Shown here in pieces: positions 15,200 to 23,081 of a DNA stretch of 24,662 nucleotides (positions are counted from its first letter, which is position 1; each line of letters opens with the position of its first letter). A program made the position numbers and the translations under genes. Source of the DNA: Lachnospiraceae bacterium (GTDB taxonomy: Bacteria > Bacillota > Clostridia > Lachnospirales > Lachnospiraceae); contig VSNR01000049.1 of NCBI GenBank assembly GCA_009774345.1, positions 1-24,662 on the forward strand. Reading direction: 5' to 3'. Below the pieces are notes generated by a model. It saw nothing but the letters and a program-made list of their open reading frames with translations, searched no databases and was not told where the DNA came from.

Positions 15200-15365
15200 A
15201 GCATGTGTAGGGAATTTTATCGGCATGGCTCCGGTATACATGAAAGCCCCGACCTATGGCTTCGCGGTAAGCAATTACATCATTGACAAGAACGGAACCC
15301 TTATCAGTGAAAACAACAAGGCATTGGTGGAAGCACTTGCAGAGCATGGCTTCACCGCCGCATAA
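15189..15365 (+). pseudogene. Fragment of a virulence-protein-like integrative-element gene
   Basis: In a third frame, 15189-15365 reads RKLEACVGNFIGMAPVYM, KAPTYGFAVSNYIIDKNGTL, then ALVEALAEHGFTAA and TAA. This resembles the small N-terminal virulence-protein-type domain carried by many integrative and phage elements of Clostridia (R-K-x-L-x-x-x, Y-x-x-A-P, Y-x-I-D-x-x-G, L-x-x-x-G-F). The front is missing or fused to the preceding remnant. A strong terminator follows 14 bases later. Confidence 0.5.
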
Positions 15366-15378
15366 GAAAGCAATACCG

Positions 15379-15401
15379 GCCCCGCTTCGGCGGGGCTTTT
15401 T
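15379..15401 (+). terminator. Rho-independent terminator
   Basis: GCCCCGC (15379-15385), loop TTCG, GCGGGGC (15390-15396), then TTTTT (15397-15401). A textbook GC stem with a UUCG tetraloop, ending the mobile-element remnant transcript. Confidence 0.93.
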
Positions 15402-15499
15402 GCTGCCCGGATATTCTGGCGAAAATATATTTTAAGCACTTTAGAGCTTGTCTTTTTCCTAAAAATGTGTAGGCTGTCACTCACACAAACAATATATAC

Positions 15500-15634
15500 A
15501 GTAGGGAGGATACAAATGATGCCTTTGTTTTGGTCTGCATTTTTGAAATACTGCTGACAATTTTACTGCTTCTGTTTCCCGATCCTGTCTTAAAAATTTT
15601 CGGAGTAACAGAAACTCCTTATATAGATTTCTGA
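15500..15634 (+). pseudogene. Internal fragment of a second MATE exporter
   Basis: The frame containing DAFVLVCIFEILLTILLLLF then PDPVLKIFGVTETPYIDF stops at TGA 15632-15634. It matches the helix-three region of MATE proteins, where the intact copy at 12398-13798 reads CELFMTQLCKLFGASSETLPYA. Neither end of a gene is present. An ATG with a ribosome site at 15516 is in a different frame and seems incidental. The rest of 15402-15728 shows no gene. Confidence 0.55.
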
Positions 15635-15705
15635 CAGCATTCCGGCTATGATTAATAAGAGTCCGTTCTGAACTATGGTGAAAAACAAAAAAGTTCCGGA
15701 CGGAA

Positions 15706-15734
15706 TTGTTTTTTGGCGGAGAATTGGGTATAAT
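15706..15734 (+). promoter_or_regulatory. Promoter of the AAA ATPase gene
   Basis: TTGTTT (15706-15711), 17 bases, TATAAT (15729-15734). A 12-base palindrome TTCCGGACGGAA (arms TTCCG/CGGAA, 15694-15705) abuts the -35 and could be an operator. The transcript would have a leader of about 45 bases. Confidence 0.65.
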
Positions 15735-15787
15735 AGAATCAGAACTTAGGTGCAAATCAACATATTTCAGAATGAAGGAGGCAGGGT

Positions 15788-17083
15788 ATGGAGAATTATA
15801 TCAGAAGAGACAGTTATCTGGAGCAGCTGATCAACCGGAGAGAGAATGGGCTCATCAAGGTTATTACGGGAATCCGACGTTGCGGAAAGAGCTTTCTGCT
15901 TTTTGACCTGTTTTATGATTATCTGCTTGGGGAAGGGGTTCCGACGGATCATATCATAACGATTGCCCTGGACGATGATTTGAACGTGGCCTATCGGGAG
16001 CCGGCAAAGCTGTCTGAGTATATCCGCTCCAAGGTCGCGGGGCGGGAGGGGATGTTCTACATCTTTATTGACGAGGTGCAGTATGCGATTTCCCGGGAGG
16101 AACTTAAGAATCCGGAGGATATCCACCTGTACAATGTGCTCAACGGTCTGCTAAGGCTTCGCAACGTGGACATCTATGTGACCGGCAGCAATTCCAAGAT
16201 GCTCTCCAAGGATGTGATGACGGCATTCCGGGGCAGGGGGGATTCGGTCGAAGTCCATCCGCTTTCCTTTCAGGAATACTACGGTTACGTGGGCGGGGAT
16301 AAGGCGGAGGCTTATGAGGAATATGCCCTGTACGGCGGCATGCCGTTAATCCTGTTCCGGAAAACAGAGGAGGACAAATTCAAATACCTGTCCTCGCTTT
16401 TTGAGGAGGTTTATTTTAAGGATATCATAGAGCGGTATCAGATCGGGCTTCCGGAGGTCTTAAGCGAATTGACGGATGACCTGTGTTCCTCCGTGGGATC
16501 GCTTACCAATGCCACGAAAATAGCGAACACCCTGCAGACGGTAAAAGGGATCAGGGTGGACAGCGGGACCATTGCCAGCTATCTGACTTATCTTTCCGAG
16601 TCTTTTCTGTTCCGTCAGGCCAGGCGGTACGATGTGAAGGGGAAAAAATATTTTTCTTATCCGTCGAAATATTATTGCAGCGATATCGGGCTTCGGAATG
16701 TCCGTCTGAACCTGCGGCAACAGGAGGAGACGCATATCATGGAGAATATCATGTACAATGAGCTGGTCTGCAGGGGATATTCGGTGGATGTAGGCGTGGT
16801 TGACATTTTTGAGACAGATGCGGGAGGGAAGAGGAAAAAAGTCAGCTGTGAGATTGATTTTGTTGTCAACAAGGGTGTGAAGAAGTATTATATCCAGTCT
16901 GCCCTAACCCTTGACAGTTCCCGAAAGGAACAGACGGAGCTTCGGCCGCTGCTTGGCGTCAGGGATTTTTTTCGGAAGATCATAGTCACGAAGAGCGGTA
17001 TGAAACCGTGGCTCGATGAAGCGGGAATTTTACATCTGGGACTTTATGAGTTCCTGTTAAATCCCACTGCGTTGGATTTATAG
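15788..17083 (+). CDS. AAA-family ATP-binding protein with DUF4143 C-terminus
   Basis: A 431-residue protein of the COG1373 type. The N-terminal P-loop is VITGIRRCGKS (G28 to S35), the form with two Arg typical of this family; the Walker B strand is FYIFIDEVQ near residue 90-98; DIYVTGSNSKML carries the sensor-type Asn. The C-terminal part is a DUF4143 domain with a nuclease-like core (SCEIDFVVNKGVKKYYIQ has the E-x-D-F-V and following Q seen in PD-(D/E)XK-like folds). GGAGGCAGGG precedes the ATG. It stands alone with its own promoter. The biological role of these proteins is unclear; a toxin or defence link has been suggested for relatives, but nothing here shows it. Intact. Confidence 0.88.
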   Translation: MENYIRRDSYLEQLINRRENGLIKVITGIRRCGKSFLLFDLFYDYLLGEGVPTDHIITIALDDDLNVAYREPAKLSEYIRSKVAGREGMFYIFIDEVQYAISREELKNPEDIHLYNVLNGLLRLRNVDIYVTGSNSKMLSKDVMTAFRGRGDSVEVHPLSFQEYYGYVGGDKAEAYEEYALYGGMPLILFRKTEEDKFKYLSSLFEEVYFKDIIERYQIGLPEVLSELTDDLCSSVGSLTNATKIANTLQTVKGIRVDSGTIASYLTYLSESFLFRQARRYDVKGKKYFSYPSKYYCSDIGLRNVRLNLRQQEETHIMENIMYNELVCRGYSVDVGVVDIFETDAGGKRKKVSCEIDFVVNKGVKKYYIQSALTLDSSRKEQTELRPLLGVRDFFRKIIVTKSGMKPWLDEAGILHLGLYEFLLNPTALDL

Positions 17084-17123
17084 CGGGATTGCGGTGTCTG
17101 GGAGAGTTTTTTCTGCGAACCTC

Positions 17124-17152
17124 TTGACAACCGTGTTTTTCCAAATTATAAT
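17124..17152 (+). promoter_or_regulatory. Consensus sigma-A promoter of the tetR gene
   Basis: Perfect TTGACA (17124-17129), 17-base spacer, perfect TATAAT (17147-17152). Such a strong promoter on a repressor gene fits tight autoregulation by the palindromes that overlap it. Confidence 0.88.
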
Positions 17153-17177
17153 AAAAACACCGTTATGAAACAGTGTT
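17133..17177. promoter_or_regulatory. Probable TetR operator (two overlapping inverted repeats)
   Basis: GTGTTTTT (17133-17140) and AAAAACAC (17153-17160) are perfect arms around the -10. A second repeat, AACACCGTT (17156-17164) and AACAGTGTT (17169-17177), has one mismatch around ATGA. They share the 17156-17160 segment. The position over and after the -10 suits autorepression. Confidence 0.65.
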
Positions 17178-17199
17178 ATGAAAGAAGGAAGGTGAACGG

Positions 17200-17820
17200 G
17201 TGGCAAAGCAGATTGAAGGCGTATATGAGAAAATACTGGAATGCGCCACGAAAGAATTTCTGGAAAAAGGCTACACGGACGCCTCCCTGCGCACGATTGC
17301 CGTAAATGCGGGCACCAGCACCAATTCCATTTACGTCCGCTTCAAAGATAAGGAGGGGTTGTTTGCCGCCATCGTGGAACCGGCGGCAGAGGAGTTTATG
17401 TCCCGGTGCCGGAACATACAGGAAACCTTCCATTCCTTTGACAGCGAAGTGCAGCGGCAGGAGGTGGGAAAGTATTCTTCCAATGCGATGCTTGACATGA
17501 TGGATTATGTTTATGACCATTTTGATGTGTTCCGTCTGCTTCTGGACGCTTCTTATGGCACCAAGTTCCAGCATTTTATCGACGGGCTTGTTTCTCTGGA
17601 GGAAGAATATACATGGAAATGGCTGGAGGCGACAGGCTCACGCTTAAAGCAGGAGGGGAGGCTTACGACGGAGCTTTACCATATGATGGTGACAGCTTAT
17701 TTTGAAGGGATTTTTGAGGTGGTGCGGCATGACATTCCCAGGGAGGACGCCAAGGAGTATGTCGCTTTGATGGGGGAGTACCACCATGCGGGATTTCTTG
17801 CCATTGTGGAAAATGCCTGA
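17200..17820 (+). CDS. TetR/AcrR-family transcriptional regulator
   Basis: A 206-residue regulator. The N-terminal helix-turn-helix is clear: ILECATKEFLEKGYTDASLR, TIAVNAGTSTNSIYVRFKDKEGLFAAIV. The remainder is the all-helical ligand/dimer domain, ending with a transporter-associated style GEYHHAGFLAI. The start is GTG at 17200, preceded by GAAGGAAGGTG. It lies 171 bases upstream of the ABC transporter pair and is the likely local regulator of them together with the DtxR-type site at 17909. The ligand is unknown. Intact. Confidence 0.9.
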   Translation: MAKQIEGVYEKILECATKEFLEKGYTDASLRTIAVNAGTSTNSIYVRFKDKEGLFAAIVEPAAEEFMSRCRNIQETFHSFDSEVQRQEVGKYSSNAMLDMMDYVYDHFDVFRLLLDASYGTKFQHFIDGLVSLEEEYTWKWLEATGSRLKQEGRLTTELYHMMVTAYFEGIFEVVRHDIPREDAKEYVALMGEYHHAGFLAIVENA

Positions 17821-17854
17821 AAAACGGCATTTCCTGCACGAATTTGATATGTGA

Positions 17855-17894
17855 TTAAGGCTGCATTTTCAGTCAACCGGAACTGCAGCCTTAA
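17855..17894 (+). repeat. Inverted repeat between tetR and the ABC genes
   Basis: TTAAGGCTGCA (17855-17865) and its exact complement (17884-17894) form an 11-base stem with an 18-base loop. It probably marks the end of the tetR transcript, but no T-run follows, so termination is not certain. Confidence 0.55.
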
Positions 17895-17908
17895 AATAAA
17901 AACAAAGG

Positions 17909-17922
17909 TTAGTTAAAACTAA
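17909..17922. promoter_or_regulatory. DtxR-type operator before the ABC transporter pair
   Basis: TTAGTTAAAACTAA, differing from the feoA/feoB sites at one base of the core (TTAAAA versus TGAAAA). It links the ABC pair, 12 kb away, to the same metal regulon. Confidence 0.72.
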
Positions 17923-17991
17923 TTAAAGTTAAGAATGACAACCGGAAATCCGCTGCAGGATTTTCGTTGTTGGGAAAAGGAGGATTTTTTT

Positions 17992-19465
17992 ATGCAGCAG
18001 ACAAAGAAAGAAAGTCCCCTGCTCCGCATCTGGGGCTGGGGGAAAGACGAACATGGCCGACTGATCGGCGCGGTCATCAGCGCACTTGTTGGCGTCCTGT
18101 TGGGGTTGCTACCCTATTACGCGGCGGCGCAGGTCATTATCGGAATGCTGGCAGGGGAAATGGAAGAAGGGCATTCCACGGACCTGTCCGTATACCTGCC
18201 GTGGCTGGGCTTGGGGATGGCGGGATACGTGGCCCGCACGCTTCTTTACAACATGGCATTGTCCGTATCCCACAAGGCGACGTTTTCTATCTTAACGACC
18301 ATCCGGCAGAAGATACTGGCGAAACTGCCGAAGCTCCCCCTCGGGACGGTCATGGATATGTCCAGCGGGAAGATGAAGCAGATCATCGTGGATCAGGTGG
18401 ACGGCATGGAAACCACGCTGGCGCACCTGTTCCCGGAGCTGACCGCCAATGTCGCGGCGCCGCTTTTCATTATCATCTGCCTGTTCGTGCTGGATTGGCG
18501 TATGGCGCTTTTGGCCATTGTGACGATTCCGGCGGGCATGGTGTTTATGATGTCCGTCATGGGAAATTACAGCAAGGACTACGAGGGTGCAGTAAAGACC
18601 ACGCAGGAGATGAGCGGGACCATCGTGGAATATATAAACGGTATTGAGGTCATCAAAGCGTTCAATCAGGGCAAGTCGTCCTACGCGAAGTTCGCGGAGC
18701 GGATCAGGGCAAACGCCGCCTATTATTACAACTGGATGAAAAAGAGCCAGTTCGGAATCTCTATGGGCTATGCCATCGTACCTGCTTCGCTGATCACGAT
18801 CCTGCCCGTCGGTTGGCACTGGTACAATAACTAACGGAAGTCTGTCAGCGGAAGTCTTTATCATGGTCATTATCCTGTCGCTTGGCATTGCGAGGCCTCT
18901 GATCGCGGCAATGAATTTCGTAGATACGCTTGCCACTATGGGTACTACCGTTGTGGCGGTGGATGAAGTGCTTTTGGCAAAAGAGCAGGAGCACGGGGAG
19001 CAGGCAGTGCAGTTAAATGGCACGGATATCGAGCTGCATCAGGTTTCCTTCGGCTACCATGCAGATAAGAATATCCTGCGTGGTGTGAACCTTTCCATTC
19101 CGGCAGGGTGCATGACTGCATTAGTCGGCCCTTCCGGTTCGGGAAAGTCCACCATTGCCAAGCTGATCGCGGGTTTCTGGGATGTGGAGGAAGGTGCGGT
19201 AATGATCGACGGCGTGGATGAGAAGAAAATTCCGTTAAAGCAGCTTTATGATCAGATAGCGTTTGTTTCTCAGGACAATTACCTGTTTGATACAAGCGTG
19301 CGGGAAAATATCCGTATGGGAAACCTGTCCGCCTCAGACAAGGAAGTGGAGCAGGCGGCAAAAGTGGCAGGGTGTGACGCCTTTATCCGTTTACTGGAAA
19401 AAGGCTATGAAACGAATGTGGGCGGAGGCGGCGCGCACTTATCCGGCGGGGAGCGGCAGAGGATT
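17992..19465 (+). pseudogene. ABC exporter-fold half-transporter 1 (YbtP/Q-like), frameshifted and 3' truncated
   Basis: The first part (17992-18834) is a six-helix transporter domain with SHKATFSILTTIRQKILAKL, LPLGTVMDMSSGKMKQIIVD and VEYINGIEVIKAFNQG, the pattern of the tandem half-transporters that include YbtPQ and related iron-siderophore systems. It stops at TAA after GWHWYNN. Four extra bases (TAAC repeated in AATAACTAACGG) shift the frame; without them it reads on through GSLSAEVFIMVIILSLGIA. The ATPase domain has Walker A GPSGSGKS, Q-loop VSQDN and signature LSGGERQ, then is cut by a deletion before Walker B. AGGAGG ends eight bases before the ATG at 17992. The iron-siderophore role is inferred from family resemblance and the DtxR box. 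Confidence 0.85.
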
Positions 19466-20755
19466 TTAATTTTTGAGTGGCGCGTGGGGCTGGTTGTGGC
19501 GACAGGGATTTTCGTGTATTTCCTGATTGTGTCCTCTATGGAGAAAAAGTCCAGTGAGATCGCACCGCATGCGCAGAAATCCCAGACGGCGCTGATTTCC
19601 GCGGTGTTGGAGTATGTGCAGGGAATGGGCGTGGTCAAGTCCTTCGGGTTAAGCGGCAGGGGAGATAAAAAGCTGCAGGACGCGCTGGAATACAACAGAA
19701 AGAGCAACCTTGACATGGAAAAGATGATGACGCCTTACACGATTTTTCAGGAACTTGTGCTGCAGATAGCGGGAATTGCCATGATATTCGTATCCGTTTT
19801 CTGCTGGATAAACGGAACAATGTCTGTCGCCAATGCGTTGATGTGTATCGTGATGAGCTTCCTTGTATTCGGGCAGATTAAACTGTTCGGCATGGGTATG
19901 TCCATGTTGCGCCTTGCCAGTGCAAGCATCGACCGCACGTTACAGACGGAAGAAATGGAGCAGATGGATGAAAAGGGCAGGGTGCTTCGTCCGGGCAGCC
20001 ATGAAATAGAATTTCAGAATGTGCATTTTTCCTATGAAAACACGCCCACCTATGGTGGACGGGAGATACTCCATGGCATTGATGTGACGCTTCCGGATAA
20101 GACCACCACAGCGGTGATCGGTCCCTCCGGCTCCGGCAAGACAACGCTTGTCAACCTGATTGCCCGCTTTTGGGACGTGGACAGCGGCAGCGTGAAGATT
20201 GGTGGGAAGGATGTGCGGGAATACACGCTGGAATCTTTGATGGAGCAGATCAGTATGGTGTTCCAGAATGTCTATCTCTTTGCGGACACGATTGAGAACA
20301 ACATTAAGTTTGGCAGGCCGCAGGCAACCCACGCGGAAGTGGTGGAAGCTGCAAGAAAAGCCTGCTGTGCGGATTTCATAGAGGCGTTGCCGGCCGGATA
20401 TGATACCCTTATCGGTGAGGGCGGCGCGTCTCTCTCTGGCGGGGAGAAGCAGCGTATTTCGATTGCGAGGGCAATCTTAAAGGACGCGCCCATCGTCATC
20501 TTGGACGAGGCGACCGCTAATGTAGACCCTGAGAATGAGGACCGCCTGCAGAAGGCGATCGAGGAGCTGACGCGGGATAAGACGATCATTATGATTGCCC
20601 ACCGTTTAAAGACCGTGCGGAATGCTGACCAGATCCTTGTGGTGGATGATGGGAAAATCGTACAGCAGGGAAAACATGATGAATTGATTACACAAAAAGG
20701 CATCTACGCGGATTTCGTGCTTGGCAGAAAAGAGGCGATCGGCTGGAAACTATAG
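19466..20755 (+). pseudogene. ABC exporter-fold half-transporter 2, N-terminus deleted, fused in frame to transporter 1
   Basis: From about 19466 the same open frame enters the middle of a second transporter domain (EWRVGLVVATGIFVYFLI, then EYVQGMGVVKSFGLSG and FQELVLQIAGIAMIF) and a complete ATPase domain: Walker A GPSGSGKT, Q-loop MVFQN, signature LSGGEKQRIS, Walker B IVILDEAT and the H-loop IAHRL. It ends in TAG at 20753-20755. The start of gene 2 and roughly its first three helices are missing, together with the last part of gene 1. A deletion of probably 600-750 bases (my estimate from family lengths) joined the two in frame. In the intact state the two proteins would form a heterodimer. 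Confidence 0.85.
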
Positions 20756-20760
20756 ACGGA

Positions 20761-20854
20761 GATTGGGCAGAGCATGTAAAGGGCTGAAACAAAATTCAAG
20801 CAATTCATAAACATAGTCATTATATGATAAAGCAGAAATAATGATTGGGCAGAG
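20761..20854 (+). repeat. Pair of 12-base direct repeats
   Basis: GATTGGGCAGAG occurs at 20761-20772 and at 20843-20854, 82 bases apart, between the ABC stop and the ribosome site of the small membrane peptide. It could be a duplication scar from a lost element. Confidence 0.6.
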
Positions 20855-20866
20855 AGGAGGAATATA

Positions 20867-21087
20867 ATGAGAAAAGTAATCATAACGATTATAACAGCGT
20901 TGGTCGGAGTAGGAGCCGTTATTGCGGGTATTATTGCACATGGAAGATATGCGCATAGCAGTGAAAAATAAGTTTTATCAATTTTATTGAATCAGCTGGC
21001 GAAAGCGTTGAAGATGCAAAACAACGGTTTTCTATGGAACAAAGAGAAAGGGAAACCGTCAAGCTGGAAACAAAAAGTGAAATTTAA
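20867..21087 (+). pseudogene. Small single-helix membrane protein, apparently frameshifted
   Basis: A very good ribosome site (AGAGGAGG) precedes ATG at 20867. The first 34 residues are a short basic start and one hydrophobic helix (VIITIITALVGVGAVIAGII) followed by AHGRYAHSSEK and TAA. The next frame continues with ISFINFIESAGESVEDAKQR and ends ETKSEI at 21087, a charged helix that fits a small membrane-anchored protein of about 73 residues. One missing A in the run GAAAAATAAG would restore a single frame. Whether the 34-residue form is the real product or a broken one cannot be settled here. Family not recognised; it follows the ABC pair in the same direction. Confidence 0.5.
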
Positions 21088-21440
21088 AGTAACCAGAAAT
21101 GTTTTCATTATTCCAGACTTGGAGTAGTATGCTGCCTTCTGCATATTTCGCATAAGTTCTGTAACCGCTACTTCTGTTTGCAGTTTATAGCTGAAGTGCT
21201 GGAACGGGCGAGTATGGTGGAATTGCAGAGAAAAGAGTCTTTATCTTTTCCAAGCCAGTTATTTGAAATTATACGAAAAAGCAGTCTGGTAAAAGCATCG
21301 AATATTATGTATTGTGAAACTGCTTGTTCACAAAATTTACACAATTTACAAACAAAACACAAACAAACCACTGCTATAATACCCACTACAATAGATATTT
21401 GACTGTGCTGGGTTATGTGGCAGAGGGAGGTTAGACTGTC
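21088..21440 (+). other. Intergenic region before the membrane protein/two-component genes
   Basis: No gene with a credible start is seen. A TATAAT at 21375-21380 is the likely -10 of the downstream operon; no good -35 lies 17 bases before it. Instead there are TTCACA, TTTACA and TTTACA at 21327, 21336 and 21345, spaced exactly nine bases, which may be a response-regulator site. Confidence 0.5.
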
Positions 21441-22433
21441 ATGGGTAAGAAGAACAAGGGCAGAGAAGATGAGAAGTGTTACACATCGAAGGATTTGAAG
21501 GAAGAAAGTAGGAAAAAAGGTTTTAGGATGCCGGAACTTGGACTTTCCAAACGTATTTTTTTATACATACTGACCATAGCTTTAGGTGGATTGTCACTTA
21601 TGAGTGTTCTGATAAAGGATATGACAAATAATCCAGTGTTCCAATATTTGTTCTATGTAATATATGCTCTGGCTGCAGGTGGTCTTGGAATTTCAGGATA
21701 CTATCTGGTTATAAATATAAGGCGTATTACAAGGGAGAATGTGAAGCCTGCCATAGAAGCAAATCCGTTTACGAACCGTCTTGCGAGCGATTCTATATAT
21801 AGGGCATTTCTGTTTGCGTTGCCGGGACTTGGAACAAGTATGGTTTATGCAGTTTTTAATGGTGTGGTTGCCATTTACAGTAGGTCGTTTTGGTATCTTA
21901 CTTTTTTTGCATATTATCTGCTTCTTAGTATCATGCGTTATGGGGTTCTGTGGCTGAACAGGCAGATGGGAGGGTTTAAGGAAACAAAGGAAAAACAGAT
22001 TCGAGAGTGGAAGGCGTACAAAAATTGTGGTATTCTGCTTGTAGTCATGAATATAGCATTGACCGGAGCTGTGGTGTTGATTATTTATTCAAGGAACACG
22101 CAGAAACGGTATGCAGGATTTTTAATATATGCGGTAGCGTTCTATACCTTTTATAAAGTGATTATGGCAGTTTTGAATACAGTAAAGGCAGGAAAGACAA
22201 AACTGCCACTGGTGATGACACTTAGAAGCATCGGTTATGCGGATGCGCTGGTTTCACTGCTGTCATTGCAGGTGGCAATGCTGACCGCTTTTTCGGAACC
22301 GGGGGCAGAATATATCAGTGTAATGAATACCTGCACCGGTCTTGGGGTATGTATTATGGTGCTTTTGGCGGGAGTGGGAATGATTGTAAATGGCATAAGG
22401 CATATAAGACTAATGAAAATAGAAGATGAATAA
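21441..22433 (+). CDS. Eight-helix membrane protein of unknown function
   Basis: A 330-residue protein with a basic, charged N-terminal tail of about 36 residues and then roughly eight hydrophobic helices (first two at about 39-60 and 67-88; later ones around 120-155, 196-214, 224-242, 265-285 and 292-315). There is no recognisable catalytic or transport motif. GGGAGG precedes the ATG at 21441. A response regulator follows 39 bases after its stop, then a histidine kinase and another two-helix protein, so it probably belongs to a signalling operon, perhaps as a sensor partner or as the regulated membrane component. It is the only member of that group without visible damage. Confidence 0.75.
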   Translation: MGKKNKGREDEKCYTSKDLKEESRKKGFRMPELGLSKRIFLYILTIALGGLSLMSVLIKDMTNNPVFQYLFYVIYALAAGGLGISGYYLVINIRRITRENVKPAIEANPFTNRLASDSIYRAFLFALPGLGTSMVYAVFNGVVAIYSRSFWYLTFFAYYLLLSIMRYGVLWLNRQMGGFKETKEKQIREWKAYKNCGILLVVMNIALTGAVVLIIYSRNTQKRYAGFLIYAVAFYTFYKVIMAVLNTVKAGKTKLPLVMTLRSIGYADALVSLLSLQVAMLTAFSEPGAEYISVMNTCTGLGVCIMVLLAGVGMIVNGIRHIRLMKIEDE

Positions 22434-22472
22434 CATTCTTTTGAAAACAGATAGCGGAAGGAGAGTGCAGAA

Positions 22473-23081
22473 ATGATTCAGGTATTGGTAGTAGAAGATG
22501 ATGTGCAGTTAAATAAAATTGTGTGTTCTTATCTCAGAAACAGCGGATTTGAGGCAACAGGCTGTTTAAATGCTACTGATGCCTATCGTGAAATGTATAA
22601 TCTGTATGAATTGATTATTTTGGATATTATGATGCCGAAGATAAACGGGTTTGAATTTGACCTGCCCTCCAAACAGAAGGGATTCCAGCTTGGAATTGAC
22701 GATTATATGGTAAAGCCCGTTGAACTGGACGAGCTGATCCTGCGTGTGAGGTCGCTCCTTCGCAGGGCAAATATAGAACTGGAAAGAAAACTGACTGTCG
22801 GAAACCTTTTTATGGATGCGGATGCCATGTCCGCTTTGGTAGATGGAAAAGAAGTTGCCCTGACAACGAGGGAGTTTAACATCACATACAAGCTGCTGTC
22901 GTATCCCAACAAGACGTTTTCAAGGGCGCAGCTCATGGATGAATTCTGAGGTGTAGATACGGAAACAAGCCTGCGAGCAGTAGATGTTTATATTACAAAA
23001 TTGCGAGATAAGCTGTCGGAGTGTGATGGGTTTGAGTTTAAGACAATCCGTGGACTTGGATATAAGTCGGTGTTGAAATGA
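22473..23081 (+). pseudogene. OmpR-family response regulator with internal deletion and nonsense codon
   Basis: The receiver domain starts normally (VLVVEDDVQLNKIV, acidic pair D9-D10; phospho-acceptor D51 in LIILDIMMP). After GFEF at residue 62 it jumps directly to DLPSKQKGFQLGIDDYMVKP: about 20 residues normally found here, including the conserved switch Thr region, are missing without a frame change. The winged-helix output domain begins LTVGNLFMDADAMSALVDGK but TGA at 22947-22949 stops it after QLMDEF. The frame then resumes GVDTETSLRAVDVYITKLRDKL and ends at 23081. TGG (Trp) is expected at the stop. AAGGAG precedes the ATG. Two separate lesions make it non-functional. Its stop overlaps the kinase start (ATGA). 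Confidence 0.88.

Noticed and set aside
15516..15560. ATG with a good ribosome site (GGGAGG) as a gene start
   Set aside because: Its frame closes after 13 codons, and the recognisable MATE sequence lies in a different frame that has no start.
21178..21402. A 74-codon + strand open frame before the membrane protein gene
   Set aside because: It starts without a ribosome site, has no motif, and its end overlaps the likely promoter of the next operon.
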